From Trachythela sp. YZ-2020 (taxonomy: Eukaryota > Cnidaria > Anthozoa > Malacalcyonacea > Clavulariidae), in NCBI GenBank assembly GCA_016169945.1, contig JADLSH010000358.1, forward strand, positions 2,637,001 through 2,701,000: 64,000 bases of DNA, read 5' to 3'. Position 1 is the first letter of the stretch. Each line of letters begins with the position of its first letter. The position numbers were made by a program, and so were the translations under genes. Below are positions 33,096-44,300 of this stretch, in pieces. The notes beneath the pieces are model-generated. The model made no database searches. It saw only the letters and a list, made by a program, of their open reading frames with translations, and was not told the origin of the DNA.

Positions 33096-33276
33096 ATTTT
33101 CTCTTATAAATTTTGAATAGAGTAAATAGCCCATCAGCCCCCCCCCCCTCCAATCTCCCGCTTTCTCTCGCTTTGGTTACTTTTTAAAATGTTAAACAAT
33201 TGTGGATAATCCCTAATTTATTTATTATCTGACCATACATCAAGAACCCCAGAATCTGTACAGCACCATAATGCAC

Positions 33277-33664
33277 TAGTCAATTGAAAACCCACCACCA
33301 CCCTCAGGCATATGTGGGGTTTTAACATGATTTTGCAGGGGAATTACAGAGTTTTAACAAGCGTTGCTATTCTGCTGTCTGGGGTAATAACACCGACACA
33401 AAGGCTAGGCTCAAAGGCTGGGAATTAACTCTCACATAGTCTGATATTTATTGTACGACTTTCTTCTGTGCCAGAATCCGGTAACTTACAGCACATTTTG
33501 ATATTAATAATAGTTGATCAGAACACTAGATGGAAAGCTAGACTTTGGAAAGCTGGGTGAATTAACAAATGGACAAAATTTTAGACAAAAATTTAGGCCG
33601 GAATTGTTAAAATATCCCTGCATATTCTTGGGGGGGGGGGGGGGGGGTCAGGGTTTCAATTGAC
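33277..33664. mobile_element. MITE with AGTCAATTGAAA ends
   Basis: AGTCAATTGAAAACCC at 33277 faces GGGTTTCAATTGACT ending about 33664. The interior is non-coding and has a G-homopolymer at about 33631-33648. Confidence 0.55.
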
Positions 33665-33842
33665 TGTGGCCGTGGCTAGCTCGAAAGCTTTGCTCCTCTA
33701 GCCACCGCACACTTCCTATATAAACCATCCACTCTATATATTATTAATGCGAACTTGTATACTGTAATTAACTATCAATTGTAATTCCTATTTTGTAAAA
33801 ATGAAGTGTAAATAAAATGAAACTTGAAACTTGAACTTGCGC
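33665..33842 (+). repeat. Dispersed-repeat 3' end with (AAACTTG)n tail
   Basis: A GC-richer block (CTAGCTCGAAAGCTTTGCTCCTCTAGCC) is followed by AATAAAATGAAACTTGAAACTTGAACTTG at 33811-33839, as at the 3' ends of many LINE or SINE copies. Too short to assign. Confidence 0.45.
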
Positions 33843-34220
33843 ATAATAGTGTATAGAAGACAGAAATGTATTAATATATGGTTTGATGGAGCCAATTGGT
33901 TGTCAAGACATTATATAAAACCCTAAATCAGTTTGTAAATCTTGATTGGTATCTTTATACCAACAGCTCTTCCTTTTAAGGTTTGGGCTCTAGAGCAATA
34001 TTGGTTGCAATTGAATCCTTCATGGATCAGCTGCTGCAAGTTTGAACTTCTGGGTTTCCGCGTCACTACAAAATGATAAGCAGATACTGTAGATCTCCAT
34101 CAAAACACTGCTTTTATCCATTATTACATTATTCGTCAATACAATCTATATTTCTTACCTGGTTATTAGGAGTTGCTTCGTCTAAGCATCGTTCACAATC
34201 CAGGGTAATATTACATCAAT
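33843..34220. other. No gene seen
   Basis: Non-coding sequence, probably intron of the RTK-like gene. Confidence 0.4.
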
Positions 34221-34222
34221 AG

Positions 34223-35060
34223 GTGGCCATGAAGGCACTCTGCTTTCCTGGGTTTCGTCGTTTTGGCTCTTTTCCTCCTCAACATCTACCGTTTCTCCAT
34301 CTTTATTTGTCAACTCATCTTCAAGACAAGCGCCTGCTTCATCATTCTGCTTTTCTTTCTTCTTCTGAAGAACTTCGAAGAAGAGAGTGGTCGAGAACGA
34401 GTCCGATCTCGTTTGCGATTCAATCTTTGCCGTTGAAATTCAAGTTTAAAAGATGGATGTATAACTTGGCTTGCAACAACTTGTTGTGGATTCGAGATGT
34501 TGGCTTGCCGGATATATTCATTTGTAATACTTGTCAACATGGAAGGGTCGAAAAGTTGAGACCTTCATTATTATCAATAATTTGACCTTCTGCGTTGAAA
34601 GGCTCGTACCACAGCTCCTCTGGATCGACGTATTCACGATGGGTGGTTATTTCACTGGCCAACCAAGCAAGACAGTCCATCGCGTCGTCGTACATCCAAC
34701 TGTTAACGCGTGGTTTGTGGAAGCGATGTAGTCTCAAAGATTACTATGCGCCGTTTGGCATTCTCGTCGTCGTCTTCAAATTCAGGTACTTTGTTCGTTG
34801 TGATGTAAAACGGACTATTGTTCATCACAGTTCTCGGCATTCCGTGTTTCACCGCCGTCACCATCCAGCCAACTTGGAAAATGGTTTCAGCCCGGTCCGA
34901 TTGAAGTGTGGATTCCGACCATATATTCGTCGACCAGCACCAATTGGGTTTCGTCGTTTATCATTGCACCCGAGAACTGTCGTTCGCCCGTTATTGATGC
35001 TATCTTTCCTTGCGTAATTATTCGATGAAATATGGATGCCCAAGATGTCTTCGCTTAATC
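34223..35060 (-). pseudogene. Helicase-like remnant, possibly superfamily 3
   Basis: On the minus strand, in changing frames from about 35020 to 34310: a segment with LVLVDEYMVGI (Walker-B-like), then HGMPRTVMNNSPFYITTN (sensor-1-like, hydrophobics then TTN), an RRIVIFETTSLP arginine-rich stretch, VNSWMYDDAMDCLAWLASEI, and DPEELWYEPF. The order resembles superfamily 3 helicases of small DNA viruses and self-replicating elements. The Walker A P-loop was not found. Breaks are at about 34960, 34900 and 34740. It may be an old integrated virus-like or transposon gene. The assignment is by motif only and is weak. Confidence 0.35.
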
Positions 35061-35095
35061 TTTAATTGGGTCTGGCAACAACTAACTTTCGTATT

Positions 35096-35575
35096 TTATG
35101 GGGCATTTTGCCTAGCATTAAACATTGATAGAATTGTTGCAAAAATTCGCACGAACTTCGACGTCAGGAAATGAGTCAAGGACTCCTTCTTTGAAGTATC
35201 CAAGTTGTGGATCTGTCGCGCAATCGTAGGCGACGAACGCTCTTGGAGATTGGATGCCAGCTTTCTATATATATTTAATTGTATTGCTCTATAAGCTCTT
35301 ATATTTTCTATGCTTGCATATACTTTGCCGATAGACTTTAAGATTTCTGGTTTTGGAGAGCTATATTTCTGCTTGTTATTACTTCGCATAATGCAATAAT
35401 AGTTTACTAAGTTAAGCGTCGCTATATTGGTTGTAAGAAACACTTCACTAGATACGAATTTATTACTAATAAGGAGTTTATAAATCTCGCGACAACAAAA
35501 CCATATTTCTACACACAAAATTATAGTTTCCCCAAACTTGCCTGGTTCCGTGATGTCATTTTGATGAGGTCTCAA
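35096..35575 (-). CDS. Hypothetical open frame upstream of the helicase-like remnant
   Basis: A 159-codon open frame on the same strand and just upstream of the helicase-like remnant. It has no recognisable domain; the C-terminal half is basic and helical-looking (RKLASNLQERSS). In AT-rich DNA an open frame of this length can arise by chance; kept because of position and length. Confidence 0.25.
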   Translation of the reverse strand: MRPHQNDITEPGKFGETIILCVEIWFCCREIYKLLISNKFVSSEVFLTTNIATLNLVNYYCIMRSNNKQKYSSPKPEILKSIGKVYASIENIRAYRAIQLNIYRKLASNLQERSSPTIARQIHNLDTSKKESLTHFLTSKFVRIFATILSMFNARQNAP

Positions 35576-35709
35576 AGGAGAAGAACCGACGCTAATGATG
35601 TGCTCCCCCCTTTTGCTTCCCCCCTCATGATATTATAATTCGAATAAATTAGTATATCATGCTAATTGCGATCTCCAAAGCACCTATTAGTGCTTTCAAA
35701 GTTGATTAC

Positions 35710-36270
35710 CAGGGGCAGATTAGCCCACCGATGCTCCGGTGGGCCTCCGCTTTTCTACAATTGAGGGCCCTTGATTTAATACTGTACAAAGACGGACAAA
35801 ATCGCAAGACAGGTATTCACATCTTTGTAACAAAATACCAAAATATAAAATCGTATTAACTAGCAAATTTTTTTGTTATATAGTTATTCTTCACTGCCAT
35901 GCAAAATGAACACTAAAATGACCTCGTGTATGCGTGTCATATCTTCCCCGGAACGCAGGAAATGCCATTTCCGAGACTGAGGATTTCACAAATTTTCGGG
36001 GGAGCATAATATCCCCCTGGAACCCCCTAGGGTTTCTCTAGCCCCCTAACCAATGTAATCGCCCGCCACTACTGCTAAATTTTAAAAGTCTTAACAAAAT
36101 ATTACAGTTTTAATGAATAGATAAAGGAGAAGCCGACTACCGGCTTTATGTCACAGTCAATCTTTTTAATTTATAGTAATCGCGTTTCTGTGGGCTTGTT
36201 TCAATGACGTCTCAAAGGGGGCCCTTATGGGTTAAAGCCCGATCCCACTGATGGTGCTAATCCGCCCGTG
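35710..36270. mobile_element. Non-autonomous hAT element, 561 bp
   Basis: Ends are CAGGGGCAGATTAGC (35710) and, inverted, CACGGGCGGATTAGC (ending 36270). A perfect 8 bp duplication TTGATTAC flanks it (35702-35709 and 36271-36278). This is diagnostic for a hAT-type insertion. It lies only 58 bp before the transmembrane exon, inside the intron. Confidence 0.85.
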
Positions 36271-36328
36271 TTGATTACTTTGTTCTTTGCCATGCATTGG
36301 ATTTACTTTAATCCCATCTTCCCTTCAG

Positions 36329-36456
36329 TGTCTGGTCATGGTGTGATAGTTGCAGGAGGAGTGACAGGATCTGTTCTTCTTGTTGCTGTCGGGCTGATTG
36401 TTTTCCTATTCCTACGAAAAAGATTTCGAAATAGACAGCGAGAGCAATCAATGAAG
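36329..36456 (+). CDS. RTK-like gene, transmembrane exon
   Basis: A 128 nt exon between CTTCCCTTCAG and GTAATA, entering in phase 1 and leaving in phase 0. After SGHG it encodes VIVAGGVTGSVLLVAVGLIV and FLFL, a single membrane-spanning helix with Gly-xxx-Gly spacing, followed by the stop-transfer RKRFRNRQREQSMK. The phase matches the phase-1 mini-exons upstream and the phase-0 exon downstream. This sets ectodomain and cytoplasmic sides of the receptor. Confidence 0.8.
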
Positions 36457-36696
36457 GTAATAAAAGGTTTTGTCATTTTAATTTCAATCCATATAGAAGC
36501 TAAAGAGTGTGTTCGCTGGTTTCAGCTGCTGTAATAGAACAAATAACCATCTTTCTCTTCCAGAATTCAATATTTTTAATCAGTAAGTCTACTCTTCCAT
36601 GCACATTCGAAATGGTTTTTCAATACAAGATACAACTACGAGGAAAAAATACAGCTTTCCAAAACTCTTTTTGTAACTCCAACATTCTTTTCATAG

Positions 36697-36826
36697 GAAT
36701 TTAGGTCACGGTACGGGAGCCACCCTAGAAGCAGAAATCCTTCAAATGCTGCATTGGTTGAACTGGAACCTTTACAAATAGCCAAAAGAGAGCCGCTTGA
36801 ACTGGAACCTTTTGAAATAAATACCG
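36697..36826 (+). CDS. RTK-like gene, juxtamembrane exon
   Basis: A 130 nt exon between TTTTCATAG and GTGAGT, phase 0 in and phase 1 out. It encodes EFRSRYGSHPRSRNP, then ALVELEPLQIAKREP and LELEPFEINT. It is basic then acidic, with two similar ELEP units, and has one Tyr. It joins in frame to the transmembrane exon and, giving Glu at the junction, to the kinase exon at 47982. The length of about 43 residues plus the start of the next exon suits an RTK juxtamembrane region. Confidence 0.75.
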
Positions 36827-38540
36827 GTGAGTAAAAGTAACATGTATGAATATACCTTTCATAATGTATGAATATACCTTTCATAATGTATGTACAATAA
36901 GTATAATGTTGTATTTTGTAATTCCTTTAATTCGTACGAAATAGAATACTTTATCAATTGTGCTGGCTCTAACTTCATTCAAATATATGTAGTTACTAAG
37001 ATTAAGATACCCCAAATGTATTGTTTAATTTGATCCATTCAGATGAACTTTTAAGAGGGTTTAAATGTATTACAAATGAGCTGGTCATGATATTTATCTG
37101 GGGACCTTGATGTTGTATTGACAAGCATGATTCCATTGATTCCTTAAAAATATATAATTATCAACAATTGTTGCAATACTTTTAACCTAATATCATAATA
37201 TACAAACAATGTCATTGTTTTCTTACTTTCTGCTGACCACATGTCGTTTATAATTTATGTCAACGTATACTGTTTGTAAACAAGAGCATTCTTTCACAAA
37301 ATATTTCAAAATTTCGCCATTCCACTCCTCTGCCATTACTGCGTTCGCCATATTTTTCAAAATCTGCCAGTCGTCAAATTTTTGTTTTCGTTCCCATCAT
37401 GCTTCACCCATCTCAATTCACTGGTCACTATATGTACTTGTATAAATCATAATTTTTTGGCGACTGGGTACGAGTCAGCACCAATCCCTCTATCCAGCTC
37501 TCTCCCTGGATTACCAGTACTGACAAATTACCCCCAAGAAACACCATTTGGGTTTGGTGCATCCAACACCATCTGGGTTTGGATGCATCCAACACCATTT
37601 GGTTGGTTTCAGTATACATTCACTTCAATTAATTAATAGTTTTTCAAGTCCTATTAGTTCTGCAACTTGGCCTATATAGCTTTCGCATATAATTCCTAGT
37701 TTGTCTTGCTAGTGTATTGTTTCAATAAATTTTGGATAGTATTTTGTTTTAGCTTGATATTTATCATACATCCCAGTGAATGGTGTACCGGCCATGAACA
37801 TTATAATTATTTTATCGAAATATACCTATAGCTTCACAATGGTTGGCTAATTTTACTTGAAAACTGGAATCCTGCATGATAATTTGATTAGCTTTCTGGC
37901 CATTATTAACAAATATTGCGATAATTTTCAAGAAACAAACATCTATATCATTTTAATGCTGGAATTTCTTAATATCTTGAAGAAGATCTAGCAGGCAATG
38001 TACGATTTTACAATTTTTATTGACATTTTCAAGAACCTTTATAGATTTATTGCAAATTCTGATGCAACGCTATCGTAGAATGTGTTAACTGTGTTATTTA
38101 AGCCCGTTGCCTTTCAGACCTGTAATGTTATTTTTAATTTTCATTGTGCAAAATGGCTTGTTGGGATACTAACCTTTGAATTTTTACATATTAAACATTA
38201 AAAACGTTCACTTTATAACATACAAATTCTATTTTGAATAAAGCAATTTGAAATTTTTTGCCCTTAACTTTATATTCTGCGGTATTTTTGTATAAAGGTT
38301 TTGTTCACTTCGATCACAAGGAAAAAGAACAAAACCAGTAATGAAGACTGATCTATTTTATAGCGAAATTTTAAGATATAAAGCGACAAACTTTTAGTCA
38401 TTTGACACTTTGTATATAACAAATCACCATTTATCGAAGCCTCGGTAAAACACTGAATGTTTCGGGTGCACAAAACACACTTTTCCCTCGGCGTCAGTAA
38501 ATACGTGTTAATTATCTTGAGAGACTATGTATCCTTTTTC
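36827..38540 (+). other. Intron of the RTK-like gene
   Basis: AT-rich intron. 37545-37610 carries three copies of a 25-26 bp minisatellite (ATCCAACACCATYTGGGTTTGG). A direct repeat TATGAATATACCTTTCATAATG is at 36845-36888. No gene. Confidence 0.5.
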
Positions 38541-40559
38541 CTTATCATCATTTCCTCAAGTGTAAAATGTAGTTACTATGCATGCGTACTCGATTATTGC
38601 GATCGTGGCGTAATTGCGCCTTTTTTGGCTGTGCAACAAGCCAAAAGCACGGGCTTTCGCTTTTTAAAATCCCGTCACTTCGCAATGATGACAGCGAGCA
38701 CACCGTGGCTTTGAAGACAAAAGCAAGAGAAGAATGGTTTCAATTGATACTGCGAACGAGAGAGACGACACCGGAGTTGAAAAAACACATCGAGGCAAAC
38801 AATATCTTTGTTTGCGAGCTCCAGATTGTATATTAACAAGTAAGTTTATGTTCATATTTGCGCTTGATATTTAAATACCGCTGCGGTACAATGACCACAG
38901 GACTTCGCAGTTTATACTAAAACAAAGGGGCTCTTTATATGAATATTTATGTACTTAATGTAGTATTTATACATAATCTTTAGGCCCTACAAGAAAAATT
39001 CTCGTTACTGGCAGCGTCCCTACGGAAAATCTGGCCAAAAGAAGCCACAAAATTGAAAAGAAGGAACGACTACCTCTGGTAAGAAACCCTCTCGCGGCTG
39101 AAGATATTCCTTCGACTTCATCGTCGTTGCAAGATATTGCTAAAGAAGATGGGCTCGAGCAGCTGGACGTACAGTCGATAGCTCCTTGGATTTCAGAGAA
39201 GCTGGAAAACGGTGAAGTCGAATTCAAATTGTGGGACGGTGTGCGCAGTATTGCCAAATACACTGTCGATGTAAACACGACTTTGGAATTTACAGTTTTT
39301 ATTTATAATTGGCCCCTTCCAGAGGATCACAGTATTTATACTGACAGAAGGCCATCAGTCAGAGGTGAGGGGGTTAAGGAACTTTTATCTTCTATTGAAA
39401 ACTCCAGCTTGTGTGATGGATTGCCTGAAGACCATCTGACAAAATCTGTGGCCCTTGACCCAACGTCAGACACCACACACCAACTTCCAGGCACAGTTAT
39501 TCGGCATTCAGTCCCAAAACGTTCTTCCTCAACCCATTTTGAGGTATCTGTGAACTTTCGTTCTGCCGATTGCCGAGTAGCCATGGAGACTTTTAATCCT
39601 GAGGACGAATCATTTGGTCCATGCGCTAGTGCTAGACGTACACTAGACCGAGCAGAGAGGAAAAAGTCAAGAGCATCATCAACTCCAGCCAGAAGCAAGG
39701 CATCATTGAGTGCATGTGGGCCAGAAAAGTTGCGGGCAACTGTGATTGAGACAAGACTAAAGTGCAAGACCTTGGAGGCGAAGCTTGAGTTGTTGCAAAG
39801 CAAGATTGATGAAGAGGGAGTGGATGTAAGTGAGTCGCTAGAGAAGGACCTTCTCAAAATAATGGGAGGGCAAAATATGGAAGCTACACCACACATGAAG
39901 TTCTTCTGGCAAGAGCAGATGAAGCTTTTACAGACGAAAAAGATGGGTAGGCGGAATCAGAAAGTACGGAAAGTCAGCTTCAGCTTATCGCGAGCTTAGA
40001 GACAGTGGTGCATTGATTTTACCAAGTGAGAGAGTTCTTCGGGACTACAAAAACTATTTTAAGCCAAAGGCAGGAATCAACCAAGAGAACATTGATGATT
40101 TGCGTGGGAAAACGTCGAACTACAGTGATCTGCAGAGATATGTTGCCGTCGTCTTGGACGAAATGAAGATCCAATCCAATCTTGTCCGATAAGTATTCTG
40201 GGGACTTGATTGGATTTATTGATCTTGGGGATCCGATGACCAATTTTGCCAACCTTCAGGAAGAAGATACCTTGGCTAGTCATGATTTGGCATTTCTTGT
40301 AAGGGGAATGTGCACTGACCTCAAACATGTTATTGCATATTTCTTTACAGAAAATGATTCGCCACATTTGATAAAAACTGCACGGAACTGTCTTTACAAC
40401 TCCGGGTGTTCATGCAGCCGTTACATGTGGAATGATGGGAAATATCTTCTGTGAAAGCACATTGCAAGTCTCTATTACAGTGACCAAGAGTTTGCTCTCC
40501 ACACCCTTCCGAAGCTGACCCTGGATCATATTGTGCTCACTTCGTACAGTAAAATGAAG

Positions 40560-41278
40560 GTAATAATATTGATAAAGGTTTAATAACATTGTGTATCCAC
40601 ATACAAATGCTTTATATCTTTTATGAGGTATTGTACAATATACATCAGGCAGACCAAAAGTCACTGTATGTGGATATATAATGTATAATAATTGTTTATG
40701 ATGTATAATTATTATTAGCATGACAAAATTACTGGATGCTGATTGGTTGAGATGAGTACAATTATTTCATTAATTGTACTGTGCACAGTACAATTAATGA
40801 TTTTCCCAAAACAAACAAAATGGCGGAAATTTTGTCATCCCAATAATAAACAAGTAATCATGCAATGTTGCTCGTACAATTAGGGATTAATAGTACTCGT
40901 GATGTTTGAAAATTTTGCCAAATTGGACTCGTCCGGGCGGCTTGTCCAATATTGGCAAAATTTCCAAACATCACTTGTACTATTAATCCCTAATTGTACT
41001 CGCCATCGCATGATAACCTATACTAATATGTAATGTATAATAATCCTTTTTACTCATTTCCTTACTTTGCTCCTTAAATATCAATATAATACTTTATTAA
41101 CAAACAAGAAAAGAGAGTAAATGAGTAAAATCAAAACTTACCCTACTTTAGCATTTATTCTATCTAATGCCAGACGATTTTACTCGTCAAGGGAAAACTT
41201 TTGGATGTTAATGGGTTAAAGGTCAAATAGTTAATTGCATCTTCTAAGCTATAAAAGTAGTGTTTTCTAATTTATTAG
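40560..41278. other. Intron of the P-like transposase with foldback repeats
   Basis: Starts GTAATAATA and ends TTTATTAG. 40767-40800 is a perfect 34 bp palindrome centred on TGTGCACA. 40876-40998 is a foldback unit with arms of about 55 bp (ACAATTAGGGATTAATAGTA opposite TACTATTAATCCCTAATTGT) around a GC-rich loop. 41145-41219 is a partial copy of the repeat seen at 32.5 kb. Confidence 0.7.
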
Positions 41279-41329
41279 GTGAAGCTGGCTAGCCAGGTCT
41301 TGAGCAGATCCATAGCCACGGCAAGAATG

Positions 41330-44300
41330 GCGAGTACTGTTGAGTACTGTTGCTTGGTGGTGATATCGAATTAAATCATCACGAGTACTGTTGACATCAC
41401 GAGTACTGTTGCTTGGTGGTGATATCGAATTAAACCCTGGCGATAAGTGTGATTTATGCTCTAAAACGGTAAAATCAAATCAACGGCGCATCCAATGTGA
41501 ACAATGCGACAGTTGGTATCATGCAAAGTGCTGCGAAGTGCCGAAGAAATTGTACAACGACCTTGCAAACTCGCCCTGCATTTGGTTGTGTCCACGCTGT
41601 ACGCTGCCTAACTTCACCGACTCGTTCTTTGAAGACCCTTTGGACACGATACTCTCAACAAATTCATTCGATTCGTTACAAGATTTAGATGAACAAGATC
41701 GGGAGCAAAACTCAAGCTCGTCACCGTTGCCACAAGCTCGCCAAAGTTGGAAGCCTACGAAACGCCGAACTGAACTAAAGTGTCTATTGATAAATTGCCA
41801 AAGCATCAAAAATAAAATACCAGATTTCGCAGCTGTTGTTGAGGAACACAAACCAGATATAATATTTGGAAATGAATCATGGTTGCATCCCGAAATTCTA
41901 AATAGCGAAGTCTTTCCAGAAAACTACAACGTATTCAGAAAAGACCGGAAAAGCGATAATCATGGTGGGGTGTTTCAAGCGATCAGCAAAGATATAATTG
42001 TTACAGAACGTAATGACCTGGACGCAGAGTGTGAAATAATCTGGACGCAATGTCAACTTAAAGGTAGAAAGGCCAAATCCATTTTGCTAGGTTCATACTA
42101 TCGCCCACATGTATCGGACGGAAATAGTCTGCATGAACTCCAGGCTTCGTTGCTTAAGATGGGAAATTCAATTAACAGTAATAATGTGGTACTTGCCGGG
42201 GATTTCAATGCTCCAAATATCAATTGGGTAAACAAGGAAATAAATGGAAACGTCGCTACGTCTGAAAAACTGCTTGATATTTTGGACGAACATGAATTAA
42301 ATCAAGTTGTTCATGAACCGACTAGACGTCAGGGAAACTCTCAATCTCTTTTGGATTTAGTTCTAACAAACAGTTCGGAGTCTATACATAAGGTAAAAGT
42401 CGTGCCCGGTATAAGTGATCACGATATAGTTTCTTTCAATTTGAAAATACACTGCCAAAGGAAACGTCCAATTAAAAGAAAAATCTTCATTAGGAAGAGA
42501 GCTGATCATGATAAAATCAAACATGAATTGAATACATTTTCAGAGCATTACGCAAATTCACTAAAGGATGAGCCCATTGATGTTAAATGGGATGAATTTG
42601 AAACAACAGTGAAACATATCATGAATACCTGCATACCAAATAAGCAAACTAGCTCACGTTATAATCTCCCGTGGTTCAATCGCCCCCTCAGGCGATTGTC
42701 CAGGGCAAAGCAAAGGGCATATAACAAAGCCAAAAAATCTGGTAAAGACTCCGACTGGTCAAAGTTTAGAAATATGAAAAAATCCATGCACAATCAACTG
42801 AAATCAGCTAGGGACATTTATATATCTGATTACCTCGGGGATGCGATTAAGGAAAACCCAAAGAGATTTTGGTCATTCATAAAACAATTAAATCAAGATG
42901 ACCCAGGGGTAGCAGACCTTGAAGTAAACAACGAAATTATTCATGAAGCTCAAAATAAATCTGAGGTACTGAATAACTATTTTTCCAGCGTATATACCAA
43001 CGAAAATCTAAATGATATTCCAGATGTTGGAGAAAACCCTACCCCAGAAATAAATCCGCTGATAATAACTGTCCAAGGTGTCCTGAAACAACTTAGTTCA
43101 CTTAAACCAAACAAGGCAGGTGGCCCGGACGAAATACCAGCTTGGTTTCTGAAAGAATACTGCACAGAAATTGCCCCAGTCTTAACTAACATATTTCAAA
43201 GTTCAATCGAGTCGGGTATAGTACCAAACAAATGGAAGAAGGCAAATGTTTGTGCAATTTGGAAAAAAGGGAAAAAGTCAGACCCAACAAATTACAGACC
43301 GATATCATTAACGTGTATATCAAGTAAACTTCTTGAGCATATTATTCATAGTCACATGATGAAGCATTTTGAAAGTTACGGCGTATTAAATGACTCTCAA
43401 CACGGTTTCAGAGCTAAACGATCAACTGAAACACAACTAATCCTAACAATTCACGATATAGCCAGCTCAATCCAACAGAATCAATCTATACATGCTATCG
43501 TGCTCGATTTTACTAAAGCTTTTGATAAAGTACCACACCACCGACTTTTGAAGAAATTGGAGTACTATGGAATTCGAGGATCATTGTTAAGTTGGTTTAC
43601 GTCGTTTTTACTCGAAAGACAGCAAACTGTAATCTGTGAAGATAGGTCGTCTACGCCAGCTTCTGTGTCATCTGGGGTGCCTCAAGGAACAGTACTTGCA
43701 CCCTTACTCTTTCTCCTCTATATAAACGACCTCCCAGATAGGATAGAATCGAAAGTTCGTTTGTTCGCTGACGATGCATTGTTATATGGTGTAATTTCTA
43801 ACGATGCAGACGGGGACCAAATACAAAACGACTTATTTTGTTTGGAGAAGTGGCAAACAATATGGCAAATGAACTTTAATCCTTCTAAATGTAAAGTCAT
43901 TTGTTTCTCAACAAAACGAGACCCGCCCAAGAAAACATACAAATTATGTGGAGCCATTTTGGAAGAAGTGCAATCTATCCCATATCTTGGTCTTACTCTA
44001 GATAGAAAGTTGAAATGGTCAAGTCATGTTCAAAATATCACAACCAAAGCAAACAGAACTCTTGGGTTAATGAGGCGGAATTTTTGGAATTGTCCTCGTG
44101 AAATGAAGGAGATAACATACAAAGCAATCGTTAGACCTAAACTCGAGTATGCCAGTGCGGCTTGGGACCCTTACCTTAAAAAAGACATAGAAAAAGTTGA
44201 GAAAGTACAAAGGAAAGCGGCAAGATTCTGCACAGGGAACTACAAACAAACGGCCAGTGTTACGGATATGATAAAGGAATTGGACTGGGATACTTTGGAG

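Noticed and set aside
33001..33655. Long C and G homopolymers as possible functional elements
   Set aside because: Simple-sequence expansions inside MITEs; likely to be of uncertain length in the assembly.
34223..35017. Overlapping open frames on the + strand over the helicase-like remnant
   Set aside because: Shadow frames; the motifs are on the minus strand.
36268..36534. Open frame spanning the transmembrane segment as a small membrane protein
   Set aside because: Good splice sites at 36328 and 36457 and phase match to neighbouring exons show that it is an exon of a larger gene.
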